Of a DNA stretch of 64,000 bases, positions 46,427 through 56,554 are shown one piece after another. Location: NCBI GenBank assembly GCA_039519185.1, contig CM076847.1, forward strand, positions 24,859,251-24,923,250, in the 5' to 3' direction. Origin of the DNA: Astragalus membranaceus. Its lineage: Eukaryota > Streptophyta > Magnoliopsida > Fabales > Fabaceae. Each line of letters starts with the position of its first letter. Position 1 is the stretch's first letter. The notes under the pieces are model-generated. The model made no database searches, was not told the origin of the DNA, and saw only the letters and a program-made list of their open reading frames with translations. The position numbers and the translations under genes were made by a program.

Positions 46427-47173
46427 CCTTGCTATTTACTTTCTTGCACTTTTATTTTCTTGTCATTTACAATTCCGCTATTTATGATTTTGCAATTTAC
46501 CGCTTTCTTTTATTTCTCGCTATTTAATTTCATGTCTTTTCTTCTTCTTCTTCTTTTTCTCTCATATTTAATATGAGTGAGTAGATACAAAGTCTTGGGT
46601 TATTGGGAGTAATCCAATGATAGGTCCCTAATAATTCCCAAGACTATTCTCCACTCCAAATTGTTTTATATTTCAATCTAATTTTATTGCCCTTCAAATC
46701 TTATTTTAAACATCAAACGAAGAACCGAAAGGTGAAGTATTGATGTTGGATCTAGGAAATTAGACAAGGGAATCAACACATGAGAATAGTTTTGAAACTC
46801 TTGAGACATTATAAAGGTGTTATGCTTAATGGGTTTTGGTGACAATCAACCATGAGAATAGGCTTGATTGTTAGTTCAAAACACGCTCTTGTACTCCGAA
46901 AGGAGACATTAGTTATATTCGCTGCCTTGTCTTTGAAATATATTACTCTTATAATTTGTTGAATAGTCTAAAGAAATTATTTTGGTTCCTTATTGTTGTG
47001 ATAAAACTATAAACCTGAGATTGTTTGTTTTTATTTCTAAATTTTACAACTCCTAAAAACCATTCCTTCTAGCTAATCAACTTTGGAAAATTAAATTGGT
47101 AATCACTTAGGCTCTCCCTGTGGATCGATAACTCTTTTATTACGCGACAAGACCGTGCACTTGCGGCCTATCA
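46427..47173 (+). repeat. Element C 3' LTR, second part
   Basis: Resumes LTR-C after D (TSD CCTTG at 46427-46431) and ends GGCCTATCA next to TSD GGCCA. Nearly identical to 27150-27899. Confidence 0.88.
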
Positions 47174-48457
47174 GGCCAACTTAGAAAAACCTTCAATGAA
47201 CCTTCTGTAGTAACCAGCCAACCCTAAGAAGCTTCTAATCTCCGTAGCCGACTTCGGACTCTCCCACTGCATCACGGCATCAACCTTAGACGGATCCACA
47301 GCAATACCACTACCAGAAATAATATGACCCAGAAAACTTACTTCTGACAACCAGAATTCACACTTAGACAATTTGGCATACAGCCACTTCTCTCTCAAGA
47401 CCTCCAATACTAATCTCAAATGCTCCGCATGCTCTTCCTCCGATTTCGAATAAATCAGGATGTCGTCAATGAACAAAACTACGAACCGATCCAAGTAACT
47501 ATGGAATATACGATTCATGTACGCCATAAATACACCCGGCGCGTTAGTTACACCGAACGGCATCACCGAATACTCATAATGCCCATACCGCGTCCTGAAA
47601 GCAGCCTTCTGAACATCACCATCCTTCACCTTGATCTGATGATAACCTGACCTCAAATCAATCTTGCTGAACACTCGAGCACCCACTAACTGATCCATCA
47701 AATCGTCTATCCTTAGCAGTGGATACTTGTTCTTAATGGTCACCTTATTCAGCTGCCTATAGTCAACACACAACCTCATGCTTCCATCCTTCTTCTTCAC
47801 CAGCAACACAGGAGCTCCCCACGGCGATACACTCGGCCTAATAAACTTCTTCTCAAGCAGATCTTCCAGTTGCTTCTTCAACTCAGACAATTCTGATGCA
47901 GACATCCTGTACGGTGCCATAGACACAGGCCTCGTACCGGGTACAAGATCAATAGAAAACTCCACTTCCCTCTCAGGCGCCACACTTGGAATCTCATCGG
48001 GAAAGACTTTAGGAAATTCGCGCACCACCTGCAACTCTTCAATGATAGCTTGACTCTCAACAGACAGCGATGCCATCAGCGAGAATAACTGAACTCCCTC
48101 CTTTGCTAACTTCCGCATCTGACTAGCTGATAACAAACCAGACTCTTCATTAGCAGTCTCCAATCTCTGCCTCGCCTCTAACCACCAATCATCAGCTTCC
48201 TCAGCTAGCATATGCGTACCATAGCGGACCTTCTGTGCTTGGATACAATCCATCACTCGAAAAATCCTCTCCATTTCTTTCAACCAAGCTAAAGCACCAT
48301 CGGGATCATACTTGCCCTTGAAGGTAGGCGGATTCTCTGTCTGAAAGGTAGCCAAACTCCGAGACCCAGCATTCTCACCAGCATTCTGTTGATTCTGCAC
48401 AGCCTGCGCCATAGCAGCTAGAGCAGCAGCAATTGCAGCATCGTTCCTCCCAGCCAT
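47174..48457 (-). pseudogene. Element B gag-RT, in-frame deletion fusion
   Basis: The minus ATG at 48457 begins MAGRNDAAIAAALAAMAQ; the first ~105 residues are the gag N-terminus. After EARQRLETANE the frame passes directly to ESGLLSASQMRKL, the start of the RT region. Compared with A this removes the rest of gag, all three zinc knuckles and the protease without breaking the frame. RT follows with VDYRQLNKVT, DLRSGYHQIKV, the catalytic FIDDILIYSKS, and LGLAGYYRRFIEGFSKLA, where element C interrupts it. The product could not bind RNA through zinc knuckles or process itself. Confidence 0.85.
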
Positions 48458-48563
48458 TTCAACTCATTTGCTACAAAACAAACAACAGTTAGATATAATT
48501 GACAACACACCATTGTCAATTGACACTACGACTGGACAACTTGGCCGAACAGACCAAACTTTT

Positions 48564-48575
48564 GCTCTGATACCA
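48564..48575 (-). other. Element B primer-binding site (tRNA-iMet)
   Basis: TGGTATCAGAGC in minus sense, four bases inside the 5' LTR. Confidence 0.9.
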
Positions 48576-49881
48576 CTAATGTAACACCCCTTTTCTACCC
48601 AGTAATTATTTAATAAAATCAGAGTTACAAAAATTTATTTCATATTTCGAAAAGAGATGTCACACATTCATCGTTAAATAAAACGTCTCATACGATATAA
48701 ATAACTTTGTCAAAAATACATCACCACGCAGCGGAAATAGAAATAAGATTCAAAACAATAAAATCATGACGTCCTGAATGGACTCCAAACAAATAAAATG
48801 CAACAACCAAAGTTTAGCGTTTATCCCCCCCCTTGAGTGTTACACATCAAAGCAAAGGACACTGACGACACCGACTCAGAATAGCGAAGGTACCTAAGCC
48901 TTCACTCGAAATCACCTGCACGTTACTGCATATGGGTAACATTCAAACAGAAGGGGTGAGATATCTTCAATATAATAGTGTAAAATGATAGGAATTATGC
49001 TAGAATATGACAACTATATCTACCACACCACTACACACATCAAATTATAAACATACGTTTAATTATAAACATTACAACCAGTCACCAAATGTCATGCCAA
49101 TGCATGAATGCAACCCACACCAACGGGCATATGCATGTGGTACCAAATCACCAAAATTTTGCCTGTAAATAGAGGCGTCACCAAAATTGAGAGCTTTCAC
49201 ACCCGGCTCACCAATTCACCAAAATTGAGCTTTCACACCAGGTCACTAGTTTTAGAAAATTTGAGCTTTCACACCTAGCTCCAAGACCAAAGGCCTTCAC
49301 CAAAATAAATGCACATGCTGTATGCGACACCATGAATGCACACAGACAATCATTCAAAATAGTCACAATGTGACACACCAAAATTAATCACCGAATTTCA
49401 CCAAAGTTGAGCTTTCACACCTAGCCCAACAACACCAAAACACCAAGACTACCCGAAACAACGGAACACCAAAATTTGGAGCCTTCACACCTAGCTCCTA
49501 CAACACCAAGGTTTGAGCCTTCACACCTAGCTCAAACCGCACCAAGACACCAAGAGGACAACAATTTCCAAAACATTTGAGACACGATGATTTTTCCCAA
49601 CACTGGAGACAAGCGACAATTTTCCAAAACACTTAGGACCATGACAATTTTTCCAAAGTATTTGAGACATGACAACTTTCTTTTTAAAACATCACCATTT
49701 AATGACTACACCAACGGTTAAAAATTTTTCCAGAAAAATGGACTACTTTGCCTCAAATTAGAATATTCAGCTAGGCCTCTGAATAAGCTTTCCAAAACAT
49801 TTTGAAACGACTAAATCGGACTCCCGAGTCAAAAGATATGTCAAAAACAAAACCGGGGAAAAATTGAGGAACATCCTGAAA

Positions 49882-50331
49882 ATGGCGCCCAGGCACTGGA
49901 CGCCTAGCAGGCACCATGCTGGAAACTCGCCAGCAACAGGAACTGGCGCCCTTGGCGCCCAGACAGGATTTGGCGCCCAGGGAGGCGCCCAGCAACACAA
50001 AAACGCAACATGGCAGGATATGGCGCCCTTGGCGCCCCTGCGCCAAGACACAGCGCACAACACACCGAGACACAGGCGCCCATGGCGCCCCTGCGCCAAC
50101 AGCGCGCAACACAACACACGCGACCAGGCACACGGCGCCCACACCCAGGGCACCAAAAAAAGCAACACGAAACGCAACACAACCAGGGACGTGCACCAGA
50201 CACGGCGCCCATGCACTGGGCGCCAGAAACAGCAACATGACACCAAGCAACATTGGCACACGGCCCCCACACCCAGGGCGCCAGAAACAGCAACACACCC
50301 ACCCAGAAATGGCGCCCAGCACCAGGGCCCC
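49882..50331. repeat. GGCGCC word array (LTR-B, right copy)
   Basis: Same words and order as 22920-23370 with scattered substitutions. Confidence 0.85.
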
Positions 50332-50498
50332 AAAAACAGCATCACACCAAATTCACCCAAACACCACATATGCAAATCATATCACCGATTCAAATCACCA
50401 ATCATTACTCCCCCAATGTTAATTATCATGAATTGCTAATCACAACACCAAACAAACATTTTATCGAACACCTAGCATGCACTTAGCAATAACAACAA

Positions 50499-50818
50499 GG
50501 GTTAAATATGTTTTTAGTCCCTACGGCTCCTTTTAAGTTTAGTCCTTACATTAACGAAATAGGCGTTTTGGTCCTCATCTTATTTTGCCGTTTTCTATTT
50601 TAGTCCCTCATGACTTTTAATAACGCTTCAAAATTTTTAATAGCGCTTTTTTGACCTTTTATAAGCGCTATTAAAAGTTTTGAAGCGCTATTAAAAGTCA
50701 TGAGGGACTAAAATTGAAAACGGAAAAATAAGATGAGGACCAAAACGCCTATTTCGTTAATGTAGGGACTAAACTTAAAAGGAGCCGATTTTGTAGGGAC
50801 TAAAAACATATTTTACCC
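50499..50818. mobile_element. MULE-type foldback MITE
   Basis: 320 bp, beginning GGGTTAAATATG and ending CATATTTTACCC, with a perfect 9-bp TSD TAACAACAA (50490-50498 and 50819-50827). The empty site survives in the other LTR-B near 23527. Most of its length is one long inverted repeat (arms of about 150 bases, for example GTCCCTCATGACTTTTAATA against its complement near 50690). It has no ORF. The 9-bp TSD and long TIR indicate a Mutator-like origin. Confidence 0.85.
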
Positions 50819-51421
50819 TAACAACAATGAGCACCAATTTTTAGAGTCACATCAATCACCAATGATACCAAATTTCAATTCAACCTAGATACAATTCAAC
50901 TAACACCAAATCAAACATCAAAATCAAACCCTAGGCATCATAGGATCTATTCCCACATAACCCCATCATAAAACCCCATTATAAGGAAGAAACCCACCCT
51001 TACCTTATGGTAGGAGAGCGCCAATTCTCTTGATCGAGTCACCAACAGAACCTCAGCAACACAGCTCCTCTCTGCTCCCTTGAATTCGCGAATTCCTCTT
51101 CTTCCTCTCCCTTGGATATGCGCGCCGTCCCTCTTCTCTCTTCCTCTCTCTATTTCGCAACTTTTCTTTTCTTTTTCCTCAAACAATTTGCAAATGAGCA
51201 CCAAACCCTAGCCTAGGCGCTTCACCTATGCGCCTAGCTAGTGGGCTCTTGGATCACAGGCTTTCCTCCAGCTTAAGCCCGATCCCTAACACCACCTCCT
51301 GAATCCAATTATACGTCTCTTAATCAATGCTAATATATTTATACCAACTAAAATAAATAAATAAATAATTGAATACCTAAATATTTAATTAAATAATTTA
51401 ATTAAATATTTGGGCGTTACA

Positions 51422-51518
51422 CATATATTCTAACATTATTATTTATTTTATTATTTTCTACCAATTAAATTCTCAAACAATTTAATTAAATAATTAATTA
51501 TATTTTTCGGGCGTTACA
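51422..51518 (-). repeat. LTR-A end fragment right of B
   Basis: Matches 58864-58960, ending CGGGCGTTACA, next to element A's polypurine tract. It is the first 97 bp (element sense) of A's 3' LTR, cut off by B. Confidence 0.85.
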
Positions 51519-51530
51519 ACTCTCCCCCAC
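51519..51530 (-). other. Element A polypurine tract
   Basis: The minus sense reads GTGGGGGAGAGT directly before the 3' LTR. B has the same tract at 24129-24140. Confidence 0.8.
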
Positions 51531-53300
51531 TTAGAATTTTTTCGTCCTCAAAAATTTACCTGATTCGAACAACTCTGGATACGACTCCCGCATCGTGCTT
51601 TCCAGCTCCCACGTCGTGCTTTCTCCGACAGCTCCTAGCCAGACTACCTTCACCAAAGCTATCTCCTTGCCTCTAAGACTCTTCACTTCATGATCTTCAA
51701 CACGCACAGGCATCGTCTCCACAGTGAGATTATCCCGTACTTGCACATCATCCATATGGATCACATGAGATGGATCTGAAACATACTTTTGAAGTTGCGA
51801 CACATGAAACACGTCATGCAAATTCGAAAGGTTAGGCGGTAAAGCCACTCTATATGCAACATTCCCGACTCTCTCTAAAATCTGATAAGGGCCAATGAAA
51901 CGGGGAGTGAGCTTCTTCGACTTCAAAGCACGTCCAACACCGGTCACTGGAGTGACTCTCAAAAATACATGCTCACCCTCTTGGAACTCTAAATCTTTCC
52001 TCCGCTTGTCGTGATAACTCTTCTGTCGACTCTGCGACGCCTTCATCTTCTCACGAATCAACTTCACATTTTCAGTTGTCTCTCGAACAATCTCCGGTCC
52101 AAGCACCACACTCTCTCCAGACTCATACCAACACAGCGGGGTTCTACACTTCCGACCATACAATGCTTCAAAAGGTGCCATCCCAATACTAGAATGGTAA
52201 CTGTTGTTATACGTGAACTCTATCAGTGGAAGGTAGGAATCCCACGAACCTCCCTGCTCCAAAACACAAGCCCTCAACAAATCTTCTAATGACTGAATTG
52301 TCCTTTCTGACTGACCATCTGTCTGAGGATGATACGCCGAACTCAACCTCAACCTAGACCTCAACTTCTCTTGCAAACTCTTCCAGAAATCTGAAGTGAA
52401 CCTCGGGTCTCTATCCGAAACAATACTCATAGGAACTCCATGAAGCTTCACAATCTCCCGGATATAAATCTCTGCCAACTTTGACACCGGATACGTGATG
52501 CTGATAGGGACAAAATGAGACGATTTTGTTAACCTTACAACAATCACCCAAATTGCATCATACCCTTTCGCAGTATTAGGCAATCCCGTCACAAACTCCA
52601 TCGAAATGCTATCCCATTTCCACTCTGGAATTTTTAACGGTTGCATCAACCTAGCAGGCTTCTGATGCTCGACCTTTGACTTCTGGCAAGTCAAACATGC
52701 ATAAACGAACTGCGCCACATCTTGCTTCATACCAGGCCACCAAAACAACTTCTTCAGATCTTGATACATCTTTGTAGCTCCCGGATGAATACTTAACTTA
52801 CTTCTATGACTCTCTGCAAGAATGGCTCTCTTCATGTCTGCGTCATCAAGAATACAAATTCTATTACGGAATCTCAACACACCCTGCGCATCCAGCTCGA
52901 AATCATTATTCTCAGACTGATCGATCCCAACCATCGAATCCACCAGCTTAACATCCAACTTCTGAGCTTCTCTGCGGTGTCACTTCACAGACCAAACTCA
53001 TATCTCTGAACTCGTCAATCAGATGCAACTCCCTAACCATCATCGCCGACATATGCAAGGTCTTTCGACTTAAAGCATCAGCCACGACATTAGCTTTGCC
53101 CGGATGATAGTTCAAACCGAAATCATAGTCCTTCAACAACTCCAACCACCGTCGCTGCCTCATATTCAACTCCTTCTGGTCAAACAAATATTTCAAGCTC
53201 TTATGGTCACTAACCACCTCAAATCTAGAACCATAAAGATAATGCCTCCAAATTTTCAGCACAAACACAACTGCAGCAAGCTCTAAGTCATGCGTAGGAC
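51531..53300 (-). pseudogene. Element A integrase-chromodomain and second RNase H piece
   Basis: Integrase codons run from 52958 to 51531 (minus) with the HHCC finger (HRSKLSIHPG ... CLTCQKSK) and a C-terminal chromodomain-like segment (ETMPVRVEDHEV, KVVWLGAVGESTTWELE). The first catalytic Asp is changed: SMEFVTGLP here, SMDFVTGLP in B. The usual IVDRLT reads IVVRLT. The second Asp (VSDRDPRF) and Glu (GQSERTIQ) remain. Upstream, 52975-53300 encodes an RNase H end (DALSRKTLHM); a deletion of about 60 bp near 52975 shifts frame relative to B. Region 53142-53300 duplicates 53732-53886. Confidence 0.85.
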
Positions 53301-53731
53301 TTTCTTTCCAAAAATTATACAAAAATTACCCTTGGTGGAGTAACATGTATGACACGTCCTTGACCTGGTCTTGGTCCAAAAATAATTAATTCGCTTTTAT
53401 TTAAATGCCCAAAAATGCAAAAATATGCGCTATTTTATTTCCTAAAATTCCTAAAAATTAAGAAAAATGTTTTTGGGTGCCAATAATTAATAATGATCAA
53501 TAAATGGCCTTTTTTTTATGAAAATACAGACACGTGCCAAATGACGGGGCACGGGTCAGCTCACGCAGTTACTACTGGCGCGCGCGCGTAATTCAAATAA
53601 AAATGCGAAATAGGGGACGAACACACATAAATGCAACAATCCACTGTTTTCCACACATTATGAATTACCTTATTGCTCTATTTTTCTGAAAAATGTTTTT
53701 TGACTTGGGCGGACAAAATTGGGGTATTACA
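53301..53731. mobile_element. Foreign 431-bp insert (LTR fragment) between two copies of an RNase H segment
   Basis: The insert is AT-rich and ends GGGGTATTACA; in minus sense it starts TGTAATACCCC, like an LTR of another family, but the other end (CTTTCTTTCC) is not an LTR end. It is flanked by a direct repeat of about 155 bp of pol, far longer than an integrase TSD. A GCGCGCGCG run is at 53578-53588. Confidence 0.6.
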
Positions 53732-55395
53732 CCACCGTCGCTGCCTCATATTCAACTCCTTCTAGTCAAACAAATATTTCAAGCTCTTATGGTCACTAAC
53801 CACCTCAAATCTAGAACCATAAAGATAATGCCTCCAAATTTTCAGCACAAACACAACTGCAGCAAGCTCTAAGTCATGCGTAGGATAGTTCTTTTCATGA
53901 ACCCTCAACTGCCTCGACGCATAAGCAACTACCTTCCCATTCCACATAAGCACACCCCCTAAACCCATCTTGGAAGCATCACAATACACCACAAATAACT
54001 CTCCCGGATTGGGCAACGTCAAGATGGGAGACGTCTTCAACCTCTTCTTCAATTCGGCGAAACTCTCCTCACAACGAGCGTCCCACACGAAAGCCTTTCC
54101 TTTGCAGGTTAACTGAGTTAACGGAAGTGCTAACTTAGATAAACCTTCAATGAATCTCCTATAATAGCCGGCCAATCCCAAAAAGCTTCTAATCTCGGTA
54201 GCCGACTTTGGGGCTTCCCAATTCAACACTGCATCTACTTTCGACGGATCCACCGCAATACCACTACCAGAAATGACATGACCGAGAAAACTCACTTCTT
54301 TCAACCAAAACTCACACTTCGACAACTTCGCATACAGCTTCTTTTCCTTTAGTACCTCCAATACTAACCTCAGATGCTCGACGTGCTCTTCTTCCGACTT
54401 AGAGTAAATCAGAATGTCGTCAATGAACACCACCATAAACCGGTCTAGGTAGGTATGAAATATACGATTCATATATTCCATCAATACCCCTGGTGCGTTG
54501 GTAACACCGAACGACATCACCGAATACTCATAATGACCATAACGGGTTCTGAAAGCCGTCTTCTGAATATCTTCGTCCCTCACCTTGATCTGATGATAAC
54601 CTGATCTCAAATCAATCTTACTGAACACTTGAGCATCCACCAACTGATCCATCAAATCGTCTATCCTCGGAAGTGGATACTTGGTCTTAATAGTCACCTT
54701 ATTCAACTGCCGATAATCCACACAGAGTCTCATACTACCATCCTTCTTCTTCACTAACAACACAGGAGCTCCCCATGGCGATACACTCGGTCTCACAAAC
54801 TTTTTCTCGAGTAGATCCTCAAGTTGCTTCTTCAACTCAGACAATTCGGATGCAGACATCCTGTACGGTGCCATAGAAACAGGTCTGGTACCAGGTACAA
54901 GATCAATAGAGAATTCAACTTCTCTCTCTGGCGGTACACTTGGAATCTCATCAGGGAAAACATCAGGAAACTCGCGCACCACCTGCAACTCTTCAATGAT
55001 AGCTTGGTTCTCAACAGACAACGATGCCAACAGCGAGAATAACTGAACTCCTTCCTTCATCAACTTCCTCAACTGACTAGCGGATAACAGACCAGGCTCC
55101 TCTCCTCCAAAACTCACCGACTTGCTACAACAATCGATATGGACATGGTTATGCTCTAACCAGTTCATACCCAAGATTACGTCCAATCCGCTCAACAGCA
55201 AACAAATCAAATCCACAACAAAGTCTCTGCCGAAGATCGACAAGGGACACTGAGAACACACCAGAGAAGTAGTTACCGACCCCTTAGCTGGAGTGTCGAC
55301 AACCATCTCTCCATTCATAGCAGACAATACAAGACTCAATCTCTTACAACAATCAGCAGCAATAAAGCAATGAGTAGCACCAGTATCAACAATAG
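53732..55395 (-). pseudogene. Element A protease, RT and RNase H
   Basis: On the - strand the protease active site DTGATHCFIA is at about 55387-55360, with DTG at 55387-55379. GLDVILGMNWLEHNHVHIDC follows. RT has VDYRQLNKVTIKTKYPLPRI, DLRSGYHQIKV and the catalytic FIDDILIYSKSEEEH, then LGLAGYYRRFIEGLSKLA. RNase H keeps YCDASKMGLGG, DLELAAVV and SDHKSL and stops at a TAG (53764-53762) where B and the duplicated copy have Gln. Frame is lost between gag and protease near 55460. Confidence 0.88.
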
Positions 55396-55398
55396 ATT

Positions 55399-56436
55399 TT
55401 AGAGGAGTACCGTTAATGAAGCACGTACCTCTAATAAGTCCATCTTCTTTGGAAGTCTCTGCCCTGCCAATGCGAACATTTTTCCACTAGCCCGCTCCTT
55501 CTTTGGTTTCTGACACTGACTACTGATATGACCTCCTTCGCCACAGTTGAAACAAACCACCTCCTTATGCTCACACCCGGACGCCTCATGCCCGAGCTTA
55601 CCACAACGGAAACACCTTATCGGCTCAGCTTTGCACGCATTACTCTTTTGCCTAGCTTTGCCACATCTGAAGCACACAATACCAGCCGGAGCATCTCCCC
55701 CACTAGTTCTCTTACCATCAGCGGCACTCGGTTTACCTCTCCCTGCAGGAGCATCATACGGCTTACCACGACTCGGATTGTTGTTCCTCTTCTCAGTAAG
55801 GATCTTATAGTGAGCATTGTTATCTTCTTCATAGATTCTGCAGCTATCAATCAAATCTGAAAAGACACGAATTTTTTGATACCCGATTGCCTTCTTGATC
55901 TCTGGTCGCAACCCGTTTTCAAATTTGATGCACTTCGAGAACTCAGCAGTCGCTTCACTGTAGTGCGGATAAAACTTAGCTAATTCCACAAACTTAGCAG
56001 CATACTCAGTAACTGACAGGTTTCCTTGCTTCAGCTCAAGGAACTCAATCTCCTTCTTACCCCGAACATCCTTCGGATAGTACTTCCTCGTAAATTCCCT
56101 ACGGAACACAACCCAAGTGACTTCTTCACCTATAGCCACCAACCTTTGACTAGTCTCTAGCCACCAGTCATCAGCCTCTTCTGCCAACATATGAGTACCA
56201 TAACGAACCTTCTGTGCTGGAGTGCAGTCCATCACACGGAAGATTCTCTCCATCTCCTTCAGCCAAGCCAACGCTCCATCAGGATTGTACTTGCCTTTGA
56301 AAGTAGGCGGATTCTCTCTCTGAAAGGTCGCCAAACTACGAGATCCAGCATTCTCACCAGCATTCTGTTGACCCTCCCCGGCTTGAGCCATAGCAGCCAA
56401 CGCAGCAGCAATAGCAGCATCGTTCCTTCCGGCCAT
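55399..56436 (-). CDS. Element A gag
   Basis: 345 codons, starting MAGRNDAAIAAALAAMAQ. The retrotransposon gag domain is at residues 45-190 (FKGKYNPDGALAWLKEMERI, WWLETSQRL, FRREFTRKYYP, ELKQGNLSVTEYAAKF). Three zinc knuckles follow at about 255-268, 275-288 and 295-308. The first lacks its His (CFRCGKARQKSNAC); CFRCGKLGHEASGC and CFNCGEGGHISSQC are complete. Gag builds the particle and binds genomic RNA. The last ~20 residues are out of frame, because a one-base change near 55460 detaches the protease that normally follows in the same ORF. This is the best-preserved gene in the window, but whether it is expressed cannot be seen. Confidence 0.85.
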   Translation of the reverse strand: MAGRNDAAIAAALAAMAQAGEGQQNAGENAGSRSLATFQRENPPTFKGKYNPDGALAWLKEMERIFRVMDCTPAQKVRYGTHMLAEEADDWWLETSQRLVAIGEEVTWVVFRREFTRKYYPKDVRGKKEIEFLELKQGNLSVTEYAAKFVELAKFYPHYSEATAEFSKCIKFENGLRPEIKKAIGYQKIRVFSDLIDSCRIYEEDNNAHYKILTEKRNNNPSRGKPYDAPAGRGKPSAADGKRTSGGDAPAGIVCFRCGKARQKSNACKAEPIRCFRCGKLGHEASGCEHKEVVCFNCGEGGHISSQCQKPKKERASGKMFALAGQRLPKKMDLLEVRASLTVLL

Positions 56437-56538
56437 CTCAACTAGTCACTACAACATGAACAACAGTTAGAACCAATTGACAATACTTGATCGTCAATGA
56501 CACAATAACTTGACAACTTGGCCGGACAGTCCGAAACT

Positions 56539-56550
56539 GCTCTGATACCA
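56539..56550 (-). other. Element A primer-binding site (tRNA-iMet)
   Basis: TGGTATCAGAGC in minus sense, four bases inside the 5' LTR. Confidence 0.9.
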
Positions 56551-56554
56551 CTAA

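Larger units (their letters stand above)
26209..47173 (+). mobile_element. Element C: gag-only retrotransposon (TR-GAG-like) of Athila/Tat type
   Basis: TSD GGCCA at 26204-26208 and 47174-47178, in B's pol between the LA and LPLTQL codons. LTRs: 26209-27899 and 39587-40565 + 46432-47173. The PBS matches tRNA-Asp. The only ORF is gag. No protease, RT or integrase is present even after removing E2 (inside gag) and D (inside the 3' LTR); net length is about 6.3 kb. It must depend on a relative for its enzymes. Confidence 0.88.
21618..51421 (-). mobile_element. Element B: chromovirus inside the LTR of A
   Basis: LTRs at 48580-51421 (5') and 21618-24128 (3') flank a - strand internal region. Gag-RT is at 47174-48457, and the rest of RT, RNase H, integrase and chromodomain at 24141-26203; element C separates them. 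LTR divergence is about 3% in the first 130 bases. The right end adjoins LTR-A at 51421/51422. On the left, a further PBS and gag fragment follow instead of a TSD. The gag C-terminus and protease are deleted in frame, so this copy could not be autonomous. Confidence 0.85.
48580..51421 (-). repeat. LTR-B, right (5') copy, with MITE
   Basis: Aligns with 21618-24128. It is longer mainly because of the 320-bp MITE at 50499-50818 and its TSD. Includes the GGCGCC array at 49882-50331 and the conserved block near 49760-49840. Ends GGGCGTTACA, followed directly by LTR-A sequence. Confidence 0.88.
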
